A stretch of 64,000 nt of DNA from Trueperella bialowiezensis (lineage in GTDB: Bacteria > Actinomycetota > Actinomycetes > Actinomycetales > Actinomycetaceae), in NCBI RefSeq assembly GCF_900637955.1, contig NZ_LR134476.1, forward strand, positions 248,001-312,000, written 5' to 3'. Numbering within the stretch: position 1 is the stretch's first letter; the number at the start of each line of letters is the position of its first letter. The notes under the pieces were generated by a model. The model was not told the origin of the DNA. It searched no databases and saw only the letters and a program-made list of their open reading frames with translations. Of this stretch, positions 1 through 8,553 are shown piece after piece. A program made the translations under genes and the position numbers.

Positions 1-390
1 TTCCCAGTGTTCGACCTGTTCGAGTGCGGCGAACTCGGCGTCGAAGGCTTCATCGAGCATCTGCTCGTTCGTGTCAATTTCTGATTGCAGGGTCATGAGT
101 TCGCGTGAATCCATCCCGATACCCGCGTTGAGCCGGTCTTTCTTTTCTTTCACGACGCCGGACAGCTCAGCTGACTTTGCTGCTGCCTTCTCGTAGGCTT
201 GCTCGGCCTGTGCAAATGCCTCGCGTGCTTGTGTGACGTCCAGTGCTTTCGCTGCAACCTCATTCATGAGCGCGCCAACCTGCCCGCGCAGCGGATGATT
301 CTCGTTCTCTGAGCGGAGCCTGGCCAACTGTGCGTCCAGTTCTGCCACGTCGAGTAGTTGCAGTTGATCTTCGCGAGGTGCACGTGCCAT
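1..390 (-). CDS. Zinc-ribbon/coiled-coil protein, C-terminus outside window
   Basis: The frame is open from the ATG at 388-390 to the window edge, giving 130 residues, so the C-terminal part is missing. The visible part begins MARAPREDQLQLLDVAELDA and is rich in Ala, Glu and Leu heptads, including a KEKKDRLNAGIGMDSREL stretch, as expected for a long coiled-coil hairpin. Actinobacterial proteins of this kind (CT398-like) end in a four-cysteine zinc ribbon and lie directly after nif3; the zinc ribbon itself would be beyond position 1. It starts four bases after the nif3 stop, so the two are probably cotranscribed. The family call rests on the neighbour and the coiled-coil pattern. No precise function is known to me. 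Confidence 0.75.
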   Translation of the reverse strand, partial: MARAPREDQLQLLDVAELDAQLARLRSENENHPLRGQVGALMNEVAAKALDVTQAREAFAQAEQAYEKAAAKSAELSGVVKEKKDRLNAGIGMDSRELMTLQSEIDTNEQMLDEAFDAEFAALEQVEHWE

Positions 391-394
391 TGTC

Positions 395-1192
395 TTAAAT
401 TCTTTCTACCCACGGATCGGTGACGATTGTTGAAATATACGCGTCCAGGCCGAGGTCGCCGGCGACGGCGTCGCGCAGTTTCGGCAGCACCGGCCATTCG
501 GAAGCAAAATGCGTGGCTCCGATGAGCGCGCACCCGCCTGCCCACAAGTGATCGGTGGCTGGATGGTGGCGCAGGTCGGCGGTGATGTAGACGTCCGCTC
601 CGGCCGCGTTGGCCGCCGCGAGGAACGAATCACCCGAACCAGGTGAGACGGCCACAGTTTTGACGATCTTGTGCGGATCGCCGCCAATCGTAATCCCGGC
701 GGGCGTTTCTGGAATCATCGCTTTCAGCCGATGGGCGAGCTCGCGCACCGTCATCGTCATCTCCAACTCGCCCACGCGTCCCAGACCAAGCGTAGGGTCG
801 GAGTCGTTCGGTGCGATCGGCCGAGTGTTGCGGAGCTTGAGTAATTCCGCGAGCGCAACAGCCGAGCCGTTCGCTGCCGAATCGGCGTTGGTATGCGCAG
901 CAAAGAGTGCTACCCCGCCGCGGATGAGCTTGTGTACCCAGGAGCCTTTCGGCGTGTCGGCAGCGACCGTGGATGTTCCGCGCAGGTACAGCGGGTGGTG
1001 GGTGATCAGCATCTGTGCTCCGCGTTCGATTGCCTCATCGACGACGGCGGCACACGGATCTACGGCAAAGCCCACTGTGGTTACCTCGTCGGCTGGATCA
1101 CCGGCCACAAGCCCTACGCGATCCCAGTCTTCCGCCAGCGACGGCGGAAAATGCGTATTCATGACGGCCACAACATCAGCTACAGTGCTCAT
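395..1192 (-). CDS. Nif3-like dinuclear metal centre hexameric protein
   Basis: The protein (about 265 residues) matches the Nif3/YqfO/DUF34 family. The metal ligands are visible in LITHHPLYL and AAHTNADSAANG in the N-terminal half and in ATHFASEW near the C-terminus. The short form lacks the middle insertion domain seen in some Bacillus homologues. The family is universal and binds two metals, but its reaction is not firmly established. Two ATGs are possible, at 1198 and 1192. I prefer 1192 (MSTVADVV) because a TAGGGT -10 box on the minus strand at 1200-1205 then lies seven bases upstream and there is no Shine-Dalgarno sequence, as expected for a leaderless mRNA. It is divergent from crcB and heads an operon with the zinc-ribbon gene. 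Confidence 0.9.
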   Translation of the reverse strand: MSTVADVVAVMNTHFPPSLAEDWDRVGLVAGDPADEVTTVGFAVDPCAAVVDEAIERGAQMLITHHPLYLRGTSTVAADTPKGSWVHKLIRGGVALFAAHTNADSAANGSAVALAELLKLRNTRPIAPNDSDPTLGLGRVGELEMTMTVRELAHRLKAMIPETPAGITIGGDPHKIVKTVAVSPGSGDSFLAAANAAGADVYITADLRHHPATDHLWAGGCALIGATHFASEWPVLPKLRDAVAGDLGLDAYISTIVTDPWVERI

Positions 1193-1248
1193 GGTCATAA
1201 CCCTACCCGAGCAAACTCGCTCGCGACGTGCGAACGTCGGCGTGGGTT

Positions 1249-1254
1249 TAGAGT
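1249..1254 (+). promoter_or_regulatory. -10 box of leaderless crcB promoter
   Basis: TAGAGT lies exactly six bases before the GTG start at 1261. No Shine-Dalgarno sequence is present, so the transcript should begin at or next to the start codon. No good -35 is visible. Confidence 0.5.
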
Positions 1255-1260
1255 AAGACC

Positions 1261-1608
1261 GTGAACGGACTCCTTGTTGGACTTGGCGGCGCGCTCGGCG
1301 CGGGCGCTCGCTACTTGCTGACGGTCGGCGCTGCGCACCCGCCCGTCGTCACGCTCCTTATTAACGTGTTCGGCGCGTTGGCGCTCGGATTTATTACTGA
1401 TGTCTTACCTGAACGGGCCCGGCTCTTTGTGGGGACGGGCGTCCTCGGCGGATTCACCACCTATAGTGCACTGGCCGTTGACACGGTGCAGATGCTGAAC
1501 GAATCGGTACTGCTGGGTTTCGCCTACGCCGTATTCACAGTTATTGCCGGTATTGCCGCTGCCCTATTAGGCCGCCTCGTAGCGCAGCTGATACGGGGTG
1601 GTCACTGA
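1261..1608 (+). CDS. crcB: Fluoride channel subunit CrcB/Fluc (first of pair)
   Basis: A 115-residue, four-helix membrane protein that exports fluoride from the cytoplasm. Family signatures are seen in GGALGAGARY near the N-terminus, LLINVFGALALGF in the second helix and GVLGGFTTYS in the third, the last being the conserved Phe/Thr-rich pore segment. The start is GTG with a -10 box six bases upstream. The stop shares one base with the start of a second crcB gene (TGATG). Tandem unequal crcB genes in Gram-positive bacteria usually form a heterodimer with the two subunits inverted in the membrane, and I infer the same here. No fluoride riboswitch fits in the short upstream region. Confidence 0.93.
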   Translation: MNGLLVGLGGALGAGARYLLTVGAAHPPVVTLLINVFGALALGFITDVLPERARLFVGTGVLGGFTTYSALAVDTVQMLNESVLLGFAYAVFTVIAGIAAALLGRLVAQLIRGGH

Positions 1609-1997
1609 TGGTAGAGCTACTGGCAGTCGCTATTGGCGGCGGGTTTGGTGCTGCCGCGCGCTACGGCGTCGACTCTCATATTCCCAAGCCTTGGGGAACG
1701 GTGGCCGTCAACTTTGCCGGATCCTTCCTGCTCGGGCTGCTCGTCGGCGTGCTGCGCGGCAGTGATGCGTTCAGCGGCGGCGGAACGCTGAGCGACGGCG
1801 GCAAGTTCTTTTACGCGCTTGCAGGAACCGGGTTCTGCGGTGGTTTCACCACGTTTTCAACTGCCGCAGTGCAGTCCATCGACATTGGAGTCACCGACGA
1901 TTCGCTGAACGGAGGAACCTACGCGCTCATCATGCTCGGCGGCTCGGTAGCCTGCGCGGGGCTTGGCATGGCACTGGGCGTGTTGCTTGCACGATAA
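1608..1997 (+). CDS. crcB: Fluoride channel subunit CrcB/Fluc (second of pair)
   Basis: The 129-residue partner of the preceding channel gene is translationally coupled to it through TGATG. The signatures are GGGFGAAARYG at the N-terminus, VAVNFAGSFLLGLLVG in helix 2 and TGFCGGFTTFSTAA in helix 3. The loop between helices 2 and 3 is longer and Gly/Ser-rich compared with the first subunit. Its last 79 bases overlap, on the other strand, the 3' end of the pullulanase gene; the overlapped part encodes the fourth helix, so the crcB frame is certainly used. Together the two subunits should give a heterodimeric fluoride exporter. Confidence 0.93.
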   Translation: MVELLAVAIGGGFGAAARYGVDSHIPKPWGTVAVNFAGSFLLGLLVGVLRGSDAFSGGGTLSDGGKFFYALAGTGFCGGFTTFSTAAVQSIDIGVTDDSLNGGTYALIMLGGSVACAGLGMALGVLLAR

Positions 1998-4681
1998 TGG
2001 ACGAGCACCACGGCCGAACGCGGAGGCACGTGCAACGTGCCCGACTCCGCCTCCCACCGGGTGGTAAGCAACACCGGGTCTGCACCCGGGCGATTCGTGT
2101 GCACCGGTGAGAGCGTCAGGTCCACCCCTGCCATATCTTCGATCTGCTGCGAGAGCACATGCGGCGCCGCATTGATTGCGACGAGCAGGCCGGCCTGCAC
2201 CGGATCAACCGGCGTGCCGACCGTGTCATCAACTCTCATGATGATGAGCCCGGCCTGCTGGTCTGGACCCGCGCCCGGGAACGACACCTTCTCGCAGATC
2301 GCATCCGCATCACCCAACGTGAGCAGGCGGTGGGCTCGGCGCAGCCTGAGCAAGTCCAGCGCCTGAGCGCGCGCCGTCGCAATATCCTGCGCGCTTGCCA
2401 CGTTCGCCGGATTGTTCAAGTACGGGGCCATTGCCGCCCACTGTGACTCGTTATCGGGCGCGGGTGGCAAGCCGACACCAAAGTTGTGCGTGCGGCCAGA
2501 AAGATCCAGGCGGTTGAAGTGATCGCCAGAGTTATAGGAGTTCCGGTCTAGCGATTTCGAACGCAACAATTCGGTTCCCGCATGCCAAAACGCCGGCGAC
2601 TGGCCGAGCATCACTGTCGCGAGCGCCACCGTATTCATCCGAATTCGGGTTGCCATCGGGGTATCCGCGGGAAGTTTCCACACGCCGATGTCGAACAGGG
2701 TTTCGTTGTCGTGGGCATCTACGTAGTTCACGGTTTCGTCTGGGCGGCTGGCATAACCTGCTGGGCTGCCCCGGAAGTCGAATTCAGCGCCAGACTTGTG
2801 CTGTCCATCGCTGGCTAGGAATCGGTAGTGCCCCAGGTTGCCTGCCATCGAGAGCCGGATGAGATCCTGGTGATAGCGCAGCGCCGCCAGTTCGGCATCG
2901 TCGGCGGCGTTGAGCGCGTTCGGGGCAGTGTATTGGCCTGTTGCGAAACCTTGGCGGGCAGACTTGTCGTGATCGAAGGGTGCCCCGCCCACGACGGCGT
3001 CACGCAACCTATCGTTAAAGGTTCCGATGCCCGTTCCGTCCAGCTGCCCTTGGGTGGCCTGTGTGAAGCGCAGGTTGTGCTGGACGTCGTCGCCGAAATT
3101 CCAGCCCTCGCCGTAGATATAGATGGCCGAACCGTCCACGCCGTCGGCCTCTAACGTCAACTCGTTGAGAGCCGCACGAACGGCGTCCATGTTCGCTCGA
3201 GAATGGTGCCCCATGAGGTCGAAGCGGAAGCCGTCAACCCGGTAGTGCCGCGCCCACGTGACCACCGAATCGACCATGAGCTTTTCAGCCATCACGTGCT
3301 CGGTGGCCACGTTCGGGCAGCACGTGGAGGTGGCTACCGCACCCTGCGGGGTGAGGCGGTGATAGTAGCCGGGCACAATCCGATCAAGCACCGATTTTTC
3401 GCCCTGCCCCGAACACGCCGTGTGGTTAAACACCTGATCGAGAACCACTTGAAAACCCATCGCATGCAAGGCGCCTACCATCTGGCGGAACGCGTAGGTG
3501 CGTGCTCCCCCGGTCTGATTGCCGTCCGAAGCGTACGAACCTTCTGGCGTGGTGAAGTGATACGGGTCGTAGCCCCAGTTGTAGGCGTCCCGATCGGCGG
3601 TGGCCATCACCGCTGCCTGCTGCTTCGCCGACGCCGGGCCCGCTTGCGGAATAACCGGTTCAGCTTGACGATCTCGCCGCTCCTCTATGGTGGCGATATC
3701 GAAACTGGGCAGCAGGTGGATCGTGTTCATACCTGCCGCTGCCAATTCGCGCAGGTGGCGCACCCCGTTCGTGTTATCGAGCGCGAACGCCTGATAGGTG
3801 CCTCTCAGGTGGTGTGGCACGGTCTCATCAGACATTGAAAAGTCGCAGATGTGCAGCTCGTAGATCGTCCGCTCGCACGGATTGTCTATCGTGGGCGCGG
3901 CAGCGTTCAACCACATGTCTGGCATGTAGTGGGGATCGTTAAGATCGAGCACGATCGAGTGCGTGGAGTTCACGCTCAAGCCCACCGAATAGGGATCCGT
4001 AACAACGTTACGCTCCACCTTGCCGGTCTGCGGCACGTAGACTTCGACCTCATACCTGTAAGCACAACCCATCCACTCAGCTGCACCCACAGTTTCCCAC
4101 GTGCCATCGTCCGCGCGCTCCATGTCAATCAGCACGGGAGTGTGCGCGCCCTTACTAGCGTGCTCCCCCGAGCGCGTTGGCGGGTTTGCGCCGAGATCAT
4201 CTGAAAACAGTTGCAACCGCACCTTACGGGCCGTGGGCGCCCACAGTCGAAACGTAGGAATCCCGTTCCTAAACGTCACTCCGAAAACACGCTCACGTGC
4301 CGAACCCGCGTAAAGCGAATCGAGCACGCCGGGGATTTGCATGTGCGTTGCGGCCGCAATCTGTCCGCTTGCATCTCTTGCCGCTACGATGAGATCGCTC
4401 TTAAGCGCTTTTTCGATCTCGGAGCGCTCCATGATGACACGCAGTGAAAGATAGTCCTTAAGGTGGCGCCGGTTCTCGAGCTGCGCGGCGCCCAGGCGAG
4501 CTGGAGTGTAGGTAAGATCAGCTGACTTGTGAGCACCTACCCACAGTTCGAAGCTGTATTGTTCGGGGCGGTCCACCATGTATGACGGCCAGGCGATAGT
4601 CGCCTCATCGATCCAATGCGCTGCGGCTTGATCGAGTCCGGGCACGTGACCGAGTATCGGGCGCGGCTCGGGCGTACACAT
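1919..4681 (-). CDS. pulA: Type I pullulanase (GH13 debranching enzyme)
   Basis: About 920 residues. It hydrolyses alpha-1,6 branches in pullulan, starch or glycogen. After an N-terminal CBM48-like region (FRLWAPTARKVRLQLF) comes the GH13 barrel. YNWGYDPYHF, the pullulanase signature, lies near residue 366. VDGFRFDLMGHH near 487 holds the nucleophile Asp, YGEGWNFGDD near 524 the acid/base Glu, and YVDAHDNETLFD the transition-state Asp. There is no signal peptide, so it should act in the cytoplasm on glycogen or imported dextrins. I place the start at the ATG at 4679-4681 (MCTPEP) because AGGAGG lies five bases upstream; an in-frame ATG at 4699 would put that ribosome site inside the gene. The last 23 or so residues are a low-complexity tail encoded wholly antisense to crcB. 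Confidence 0.93.
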   Translation of the reverse strand: MCTPEPRPILGHVPGLDQAAAHWIDEATIAWPSYMVDRPEQYSFELWVGAHKSADLTYTPARLGAAQLENRRHLKDYLSLRVIMERSEIEKALKSDLIVAARDASGQIAAATHMQIPGVLDSLYAGSARERVFGVTFRNGIPTFRLWAPTARKVRLQLFSDDLGANPPTRSGEHASKGAHTPVLIDMERADDGTWETVGAAEWMGCAYRYEVEVYVPQTGKVERNVVTDPYSVGLSVNSTHSIVLDLNDPHYMPDMWLNAAAPTIDNPCERTIYELHICDFSMSDETVPHHLRGTYQAFALDNTNGVRHLRELAAAGMNTIHLLPSFDIATIEERRDRQAEPVIPQAGPASAKQQAAVMATADRDAYNWGYDPYHFTTPEGSYASDGNQTGGARTYAFRQMVGALHAMGFQVVLDQVFNHTACSGQGEKSVLDRIVPGYYHRLTPQGAVATSTCCPNVATEHVMAEKLMVDSVVTWARHYRVDGFRFDLMGHHSRANMDAVRAALNELTLEADGVDGSAIYIYGEGWNFGDDVQHNLRFTQATQGQLDGTGIGTFNDRLRDAVVGGAPFDHDKSARQGFATGQYTAPNALNAADDAELAALRYHQDLIRLSMAGNLGHYRFLASDGQHKSGAEFDFRGSPAGYASRPDETVNYVDAHDNETLFDIGVWKLPADTPMATRIRMNTVALATVMLGQSPAFWHAGTELLRSKSLDRNSYNSGDHFNRLDLSGRTHNFGVGLPPAPDNESQWAAMAPYLNNPANVASAQDIATARAQALDLLRLRRAHRLLTLGDADAICEKVSFPGAGPDQQAGLIIMRVDDTVGTPVDPVQAGLLVAINAAPHVLSQQIEDMAGVDLTLSPVHTNRPGADPVLLTTRWEAESGTLHVPPRSAVVLVHYRASNTPSAMPSPAQATEPPSMMSA

Positions 4682-4735
4682 GGGAACCTCCTGGGACAAT
4701 TCGGCTACCAGAACCCACCATACCCGGCTTGCACC

Positions 4736-4807
4736 GGAAACTTTTCCCGCTCTAGCGGGTTATCTTCGTATATTCCAAGATCTCCGGCTATAGCGCAAAA
4801 AGTTTCC
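4736..4807. promoter_or_regulatory. Possible LacI-type operator pair upstream of pulA
   Basis: GGAAACTTTTCC at 4736-4747 is an imperfect palindrome (GGAAA-nn-TTTCC), the shape expected for a LacI-family repressor. AAAAAGTTTCC at 4797-4807 is the inverted counterpart. Together they form a 10-base inverted repeat with about 50 bases between the arms, in the promoter region of pullulanase. A small CCCGCT-CT-AGCGGG hairpin lies between them. That a maltose/dextrin regulator binds here is inference. Confidence 0.35.
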
Positions 4808-4836
4808 GCTCACACCGTGTGCCGAGGCAAAAAGAG

Positions 4837-4909
4837 TGGACCCTACCGGACTCGAACCGATGACACACGCGGTGTAAACGCGTTGCTCTACCAACTGAGC
4901 TAAGGGTCC
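4837..4909 (-). tRNA. tRNA-Val(UAC)
   Basis: A complete cloverleaf of 73 bases. The acceptor GGACCCT pairs with AGGGTCC. The D stem is GCTC/GAGC. The anticodon stem ACGCG/CGCGT encloses the loop TTTACAC (anticodon TAC). The T arm is ATCGG-TTCGAGT-CCGGT, and the discriminator is A. The 3' CCA is not encoded. Confidence 0.96.
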
Positions 4910-5060
4910 GCCGAATATCTTAACCGCAGGTAGCACGGAAATGAAACTCAGGTGGCCAATTCGACCCCTGTGAAAATCGCAACGCACCACACCGGGCACC
5001 GATTGTATGCAAACGGGCCAGGCGAGTCAGCAACACGCCGCAATAGGCAGCAAGCGCAAA

Positions 5061-5459
5061 CTAGCGAACGATCTGGAAGGCTGTCCACCCCGAGGGCAGA
5101 TAGCGGGTCGTGGTGACCATGAGACCAGCCGTGCGTGCCGCCTCATCAACATCTTGCATCGACACCGAGTAGTCCTGGCTTGGGTCAGGAACCATGAGGA
5201 GGATTTGCGCGGTGTCGTCGGCAAGGCCGGCACAACAGTCCACGAGCAGATCTGCCAGGTCGTCTTGATCGCCGTCGTCGGACCGCCACCAGGCGATCAC
5301 ACCATCTGACGATCCGCGGTAGTCTTCATCTTCGAGCTGTTCGCCGGTGATGTCTTCGATTGTGGAGCGTAACTCCATGTCAACGTCGTCGTCGTAGCCA
5401 AATTCTTGGATGAGCTGGCCACTCTTGAAGTCAAACTCCTTACCCGTTGCCCGGGACAC
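5061..5459 (-). CDS. DUF3052 family protein
   Basis: A 132-residue acidic cytoplasmic protein (FKSGQLIQEFGYDDDVD near the N-terminus, LPSGWTAFQIVR at the end) of the actinobacterial DUF3052 family. The family has no known activity. Its gene is often beside aceE, and here too it is divergent from aceE across about 230 bases. The start is GTG at 5457-5459 with AAAGGCGG six bases upstream. The repeated neighbourhood suggests a link to pyruvate dehydrogenase, but nothing in the sequence shows a mechanism. Confidence 0.85.
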   Translation of the reverse strand: MSRATGKEFDFKSGQLIQEFGYDDDVDMELRSTIEDITGEQLEDEDYRGSSDGVIAWWRSDDGDQDDLADLLVDCCAGLADDTAQILLMVPDPSQDYSVSMQDVDEAARTAGLMVTTTRYLPSGWTAFQIVR

Positions 5460-5648
5460 TTGTGCCGCCTTTCGCGTGATTTTTCAAAGCAAACACTATT
5501 TTAGTGCGCTTCGTTGATAATACGTAACTTCTGGGCACGTGCCAAGGGCATAAGCGCGACACGCCGTTTCATTCAGTGAGAGCGCTTCGGAGATGTTTTC
5601 CAGATTACGGTGTGATCTTCGCACTAAACCGGTAACCTATATATCAAC

Positions 5649-5669
5649 GCATGGTTTGGTCGACCATGC
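5649..5669. promoter_or_regulatory. Inverted repeat in aceE leader
   Basis: GCATGGT-TTGGTCG-ACCATGC is a perfect 7-base inverted repeat with a 7-base spacer, ending 14 bases before the aceE ribosome-binding site. It could be a repressor operator or an mRNA hairpin. No regulator is identifiable here. Confidence 0.4.
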
Positions 5670-5693
5670 TGACGAACATACAGAGGAGTAATC

Positions 5694-8408
5694 GTGAGTC
5701 AACAGCCAATTAGGCCGCTCATCAATGGTTTGCTTAGCCAAGTACCGGATATTGATCCGGACGAAACCCAGGAGTGGGTGGAGTCCATTGAAGGGCTCAT
5801 TCAACATCAGGGAGCTCCACGCACGCGTTATATTTTGACAGCGATGCAAAATCACGCGCGCCGCCGCGGGATCACGCTTCCACCAAATATTGTGACGCCA
5901 TTTGTGAACACCATCGGCATCGATGACGAGCCGTACTATCCAGGTGATGAGTCACTGGAAAAGGAGATCCGCCGCTGGACGCGTTGGAACGCTGCGGTGA
6001 TGGTGACCCGCCAGCAGAATCCGGATATCGCGGTGGGCGGGCACATTTCGTCCTATGCAGCTCAGGCCACGCTCTACGAGGTGGGCTTCAACCACTTCTT
6101 CCGTGGTAAGAACGCGCCCGGTGGTGGCGATCATGTGTTCTTCCAGGGTCATTCCTCGCCAGGTAACTACGCGCGTGCCTTCTTGGAGGGCCGCTTGACC
6201 GAAGCGGACTTGGATTCGTTCCGCCAGCAGTTCTCGCGCCGCTCGGGTGGTCGCGGTCTGCCGTCGTACCCGCACCCGCGTCAGATGCCGGACTTCTGGG
6301 AGTTCCCCACCGTCTCGCTCGGTTTGGGTCCGATTTCTGCGATCTACCAGGCGTGGTACAACCGTTACCTGCACGAACGCGGCCTGAAGGATACCTCGCA
6401 GCAGCATGTGTGGGCGTTTATTGGCGACGGCGAAATGGACGAAGTCGAATCTCGCGGCGCGGCACATTTGGCGGCGTCGCAGAATCTTGACAACCTGACG
6501 TTCGTGATCAACGCAAACCTGCAGCGTCTTGACGGCCCGGTTCGTGGTAATGGCAAGATCATTCAGGAGCTCGAAGCATCGTTCAAGGGCGCTGGCTGGA
6601 ACGTCATTAAGGTGATCTGGGGCCGCGAGTGGGATGAGCTCCTGCTGGCAGATAAGGATCGCGCACTGGTCAACCTTATGAACGAGACCGTGGACGGCGA
6701 TTTCCAAACCTTCAAGGCCAACGACGGCGCGTACGTGCGCGAGCACTTCTTCGGCCGTGATCCGCGCACAAAGGCGATGGTTGCTGACTGGTCGGATGAG
6801 AAGATTTGGGCGCTGCGCCGCGGCGGCCACGATTACCGGAAGGTTTACGCAGCTTACAAGGCGGCCGTGGAGCATACCGGTCAGCCGACTGTGATCATTG
6901 CGCACACGATTAAGGGTTACGCGCTTGGTTCTAACTTCGCTGGTCGTAACTCGACGCACCAGATGAAGAAGCTGAACTCGGATGATCTGAAGCTGCTACG
7001 TGACACGCTCGAGCTGGATATCTCTGACGATCAGCTTGAAGATCCGTTCCACGCGCCGTACTTCAAGCCCTCGCCGAAGAATCCGGCTCTTGAGTACATG
7101 CATGAACAGCGTCGTAAGCTGGGCGGCTACTTGCCGGAGCGTCGCGTAGTCCAGCAGGGCATTACGATGCCTGCGGAGAAGAATTGGAATTCGCTCAAGC
7201 GCGGTTCGGGTAAGCAGAAGGTTGCGACGACGATGGCGTTCGTCCGTCTGCTCAAGGATTTGCTGCGTGATAAGGACTTCGGCTACCGGATCGTGCCGAT
7301 CATTCCGGATGAGGCGCGTACCTTTGGTTTGGATTCGATCTTCCCGAGCGCGAAGATCTTTAACGTCCATGGCCAGAACTACACGGCTGTTGATTCGGAC
7401 CTGTTGCTGAACTACAAGGAGTCCACGAAGGGTCAGATCCTGCACACCGGTATTACCGAGGCGGGGTCGAACGCTGCGTTCACGGCCGTCGGTACGTCGT
7501 ATGCAACGCACGGGCTGCCGATGGTTCCGGTGTACATCTTCTACTCGATGTTCGGTTTCCAGCGTACGGGCGATCAGTTCTGGCATGCTGGCGATCAGTT
7601 GGCGCGCGGCTTTATCATGGGCGCGACGGCGGGGCGTACCACGCTGACGGGCGAAGGCTTGCAGCACATGGATGGTCACAGCCACGTAATTGCCTCGACG
7701 AACCCGGCCGTGGTCCAGTACGATCCGGCTTACGCCTACGAGATCCGGCACATCTTCAAGGATGGTCTGGTGCGCATGTACGGCGATGGTTCGGATGGGC
7801 GTGATCAGGATGTCATGTACTACATCACGATCTACAACGAGCCGATCCACCAGCCTGCCGAGCCGGAGAACGTGGATGTTGATGGCATCCTCAAGGGTAT
7901 CTACCGTGTTGAGGCGCCGGAGGGTGACGGCCCGGTCGTCCAGCTCTTCGCTTCTGGTGTGGGTGTGCCGTGGGCGCGTGAGGCTCGCGAGATGCTGCGC
8001 AACGAATGGGGCGTGGCAGCCGGCGTGTGGTCGGTGACCTCGTGGTACGAGCTGCGTAAGGATGGCCTGGAGGTTGACGAGTACAACTACCTGCACCCGG
8101 AGGCCGAGCCGCGTAAGGCTTACCTGACGCAGAAGCTCGAGGGTGAAGCCGGCCCGGTTATCGCTACCTCGGACTTCGAGAAGCAGGTGCAGGATGCGAT
8201 CCGCCCGTGGGTTCCGACCGACTACTACGTGCTCGGCGCGAACGGCTTCGGTATTGCTGATACGCGTGCTGCTGCTCGTCGTTACTTCCGTATCGATGCC
8301 GCCTCGATGGTTGTGCGTGCGCTGCAGGCGCTCGCTGACCGTGGTGAGATCGACCGCTCGAAGGTGAAGGAAGCCATCGACAAGTACGGGCTTGTCGCTC
8401 AGGACTAG
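5694..8408 (+). CDS. aceE: Pyruvate dehydrogenase E1 component, homodimeric type
   Basis: 904 residues, the full length of the AceE family. It decarboxylates pyruvate with thiamine diphosphate and passes the acetyl group to the lipoyl E2. The thiamine-binding motif is clear: GDGEMDE near residue 244 and, about 27 residues on, [10 protein letters not shown]. The transketolase-like central and C-terminal domains follow without breaks ([37 protein letters not shown]). The start is GTG at 5694 with GGAG about seven bases upstream. It is transcribed alone: divergent from DUF3052, with a 16-bp terminator hairpin downstream. E2 and E3 genes are not in the window. The codon choice is strongly biased, as in a highly expressed gene. 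Confidence 0.97.
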   Translation: MSQQPIRPLINGLLSQVPDIDPDETQEWVESIEGLIQHQGAPRTRYILTAMQNHARRRGITLPPNIVTPFVNTIGIDDEPYYPGDESLEKEIRRWTRWNAAVMVTRQQNPDIAVGGHISSYAAQATLYEVGFNHFFRGKNAPGGGDHVFFQGHSSPGNYARAFLEGRLTEADLDSFRQQFSRRSGGRGLPSYPHPRQMPDFWEFPTVSLGLGPISAIYQAWYNRYLHERGLKDTSQQHVWAFIGDGEMDEVESRGAAHLAASQNLDNLTFVINANLQRLDGPVRGNGKIIQELEASFKGAGWNVIKVIWGREWDELLLADKDRALVNLMNETVDGDFQTFKANDGAYVREHFFGRDPRTKAMVADWSDEKIWALRRGGHDYRKVYAAYKAAVEHTGQPTVIIAHTIKGYALGSNFAGRNSTHQMKKLNSDDLKLLRDTLELDISDDQLEDPFHAPYFKPSPKNPALEYMHEQRRKLGGYLPERRVVQQGITMPAEKNWNSLKRGSGKQKVATTMAFVRLLKDLLRDKDFGYRIVPIIPDEARTFGLDSIFPSAKIFNVHGQNYTAVDSDLLLNYKESTKGQILHTGITEAGSNAAFTAVGTSYATHGLPMVPVYIFYSMFGFQRTGDQFWHAGDQLARGFIMGATAGRTTLTGEGLQHMDGHSHVIASTNPAVVQYDPAYAYEIRHIFKDGLVRMYGDGSDGRDQDVMYYITIYNEPIHQPAEPENVDVDGILKGIYRVEAPEGDGPVVQLFASGVGVPWAREAREMLRNEWGVAAGVWSVTSWYELRKDGLEVDEYNYLHPEAEPRKAYLTQKLEGEAGPVIATSDFEKQVQDAIRPWVPTDYYVLGANGFGIADTRAAARRYFRIDAASMVVRALQALADRGEIDRSKVKEAIDKYGLVAQD

Positions 8409-8455
8409 CGAATACTAAACCCTCACGGTAGCACTTGCCGTGTAGGGACAACCCG

Positions 8456-8500
8456 AAAGGTGGGCTAGGCGCCATAATCGCCTAGCCCACCTTTGTTGTT
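8456..8500 (+). terminator. Intrinsic terminator after aceE
   Basis: A perfect 16-bp stem (8456-8471 with 8479-8494), loop CCATAAT, followed by GTTGTTG. It separates aceE from the ABC exporter genes. Confidence 0.9.
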
Positions 8501-8553
8501 GACTGCTGACCGCATAGACTTAACGAGTTAGCGGCTTTTGGTGAAGGATTTTC

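Noticed and set aside
1199-1260. Fluoride riboswitch upstream of crcB
   Set aside because: The -10 box lies six bases before the start codon, leaving no leader RNA to hold a riboswitch.
6996-8096. 366-codon open frame opposite aceE
   Set aside because: Arg/His/Val-rich shadow of the strongly biased aceE codons.
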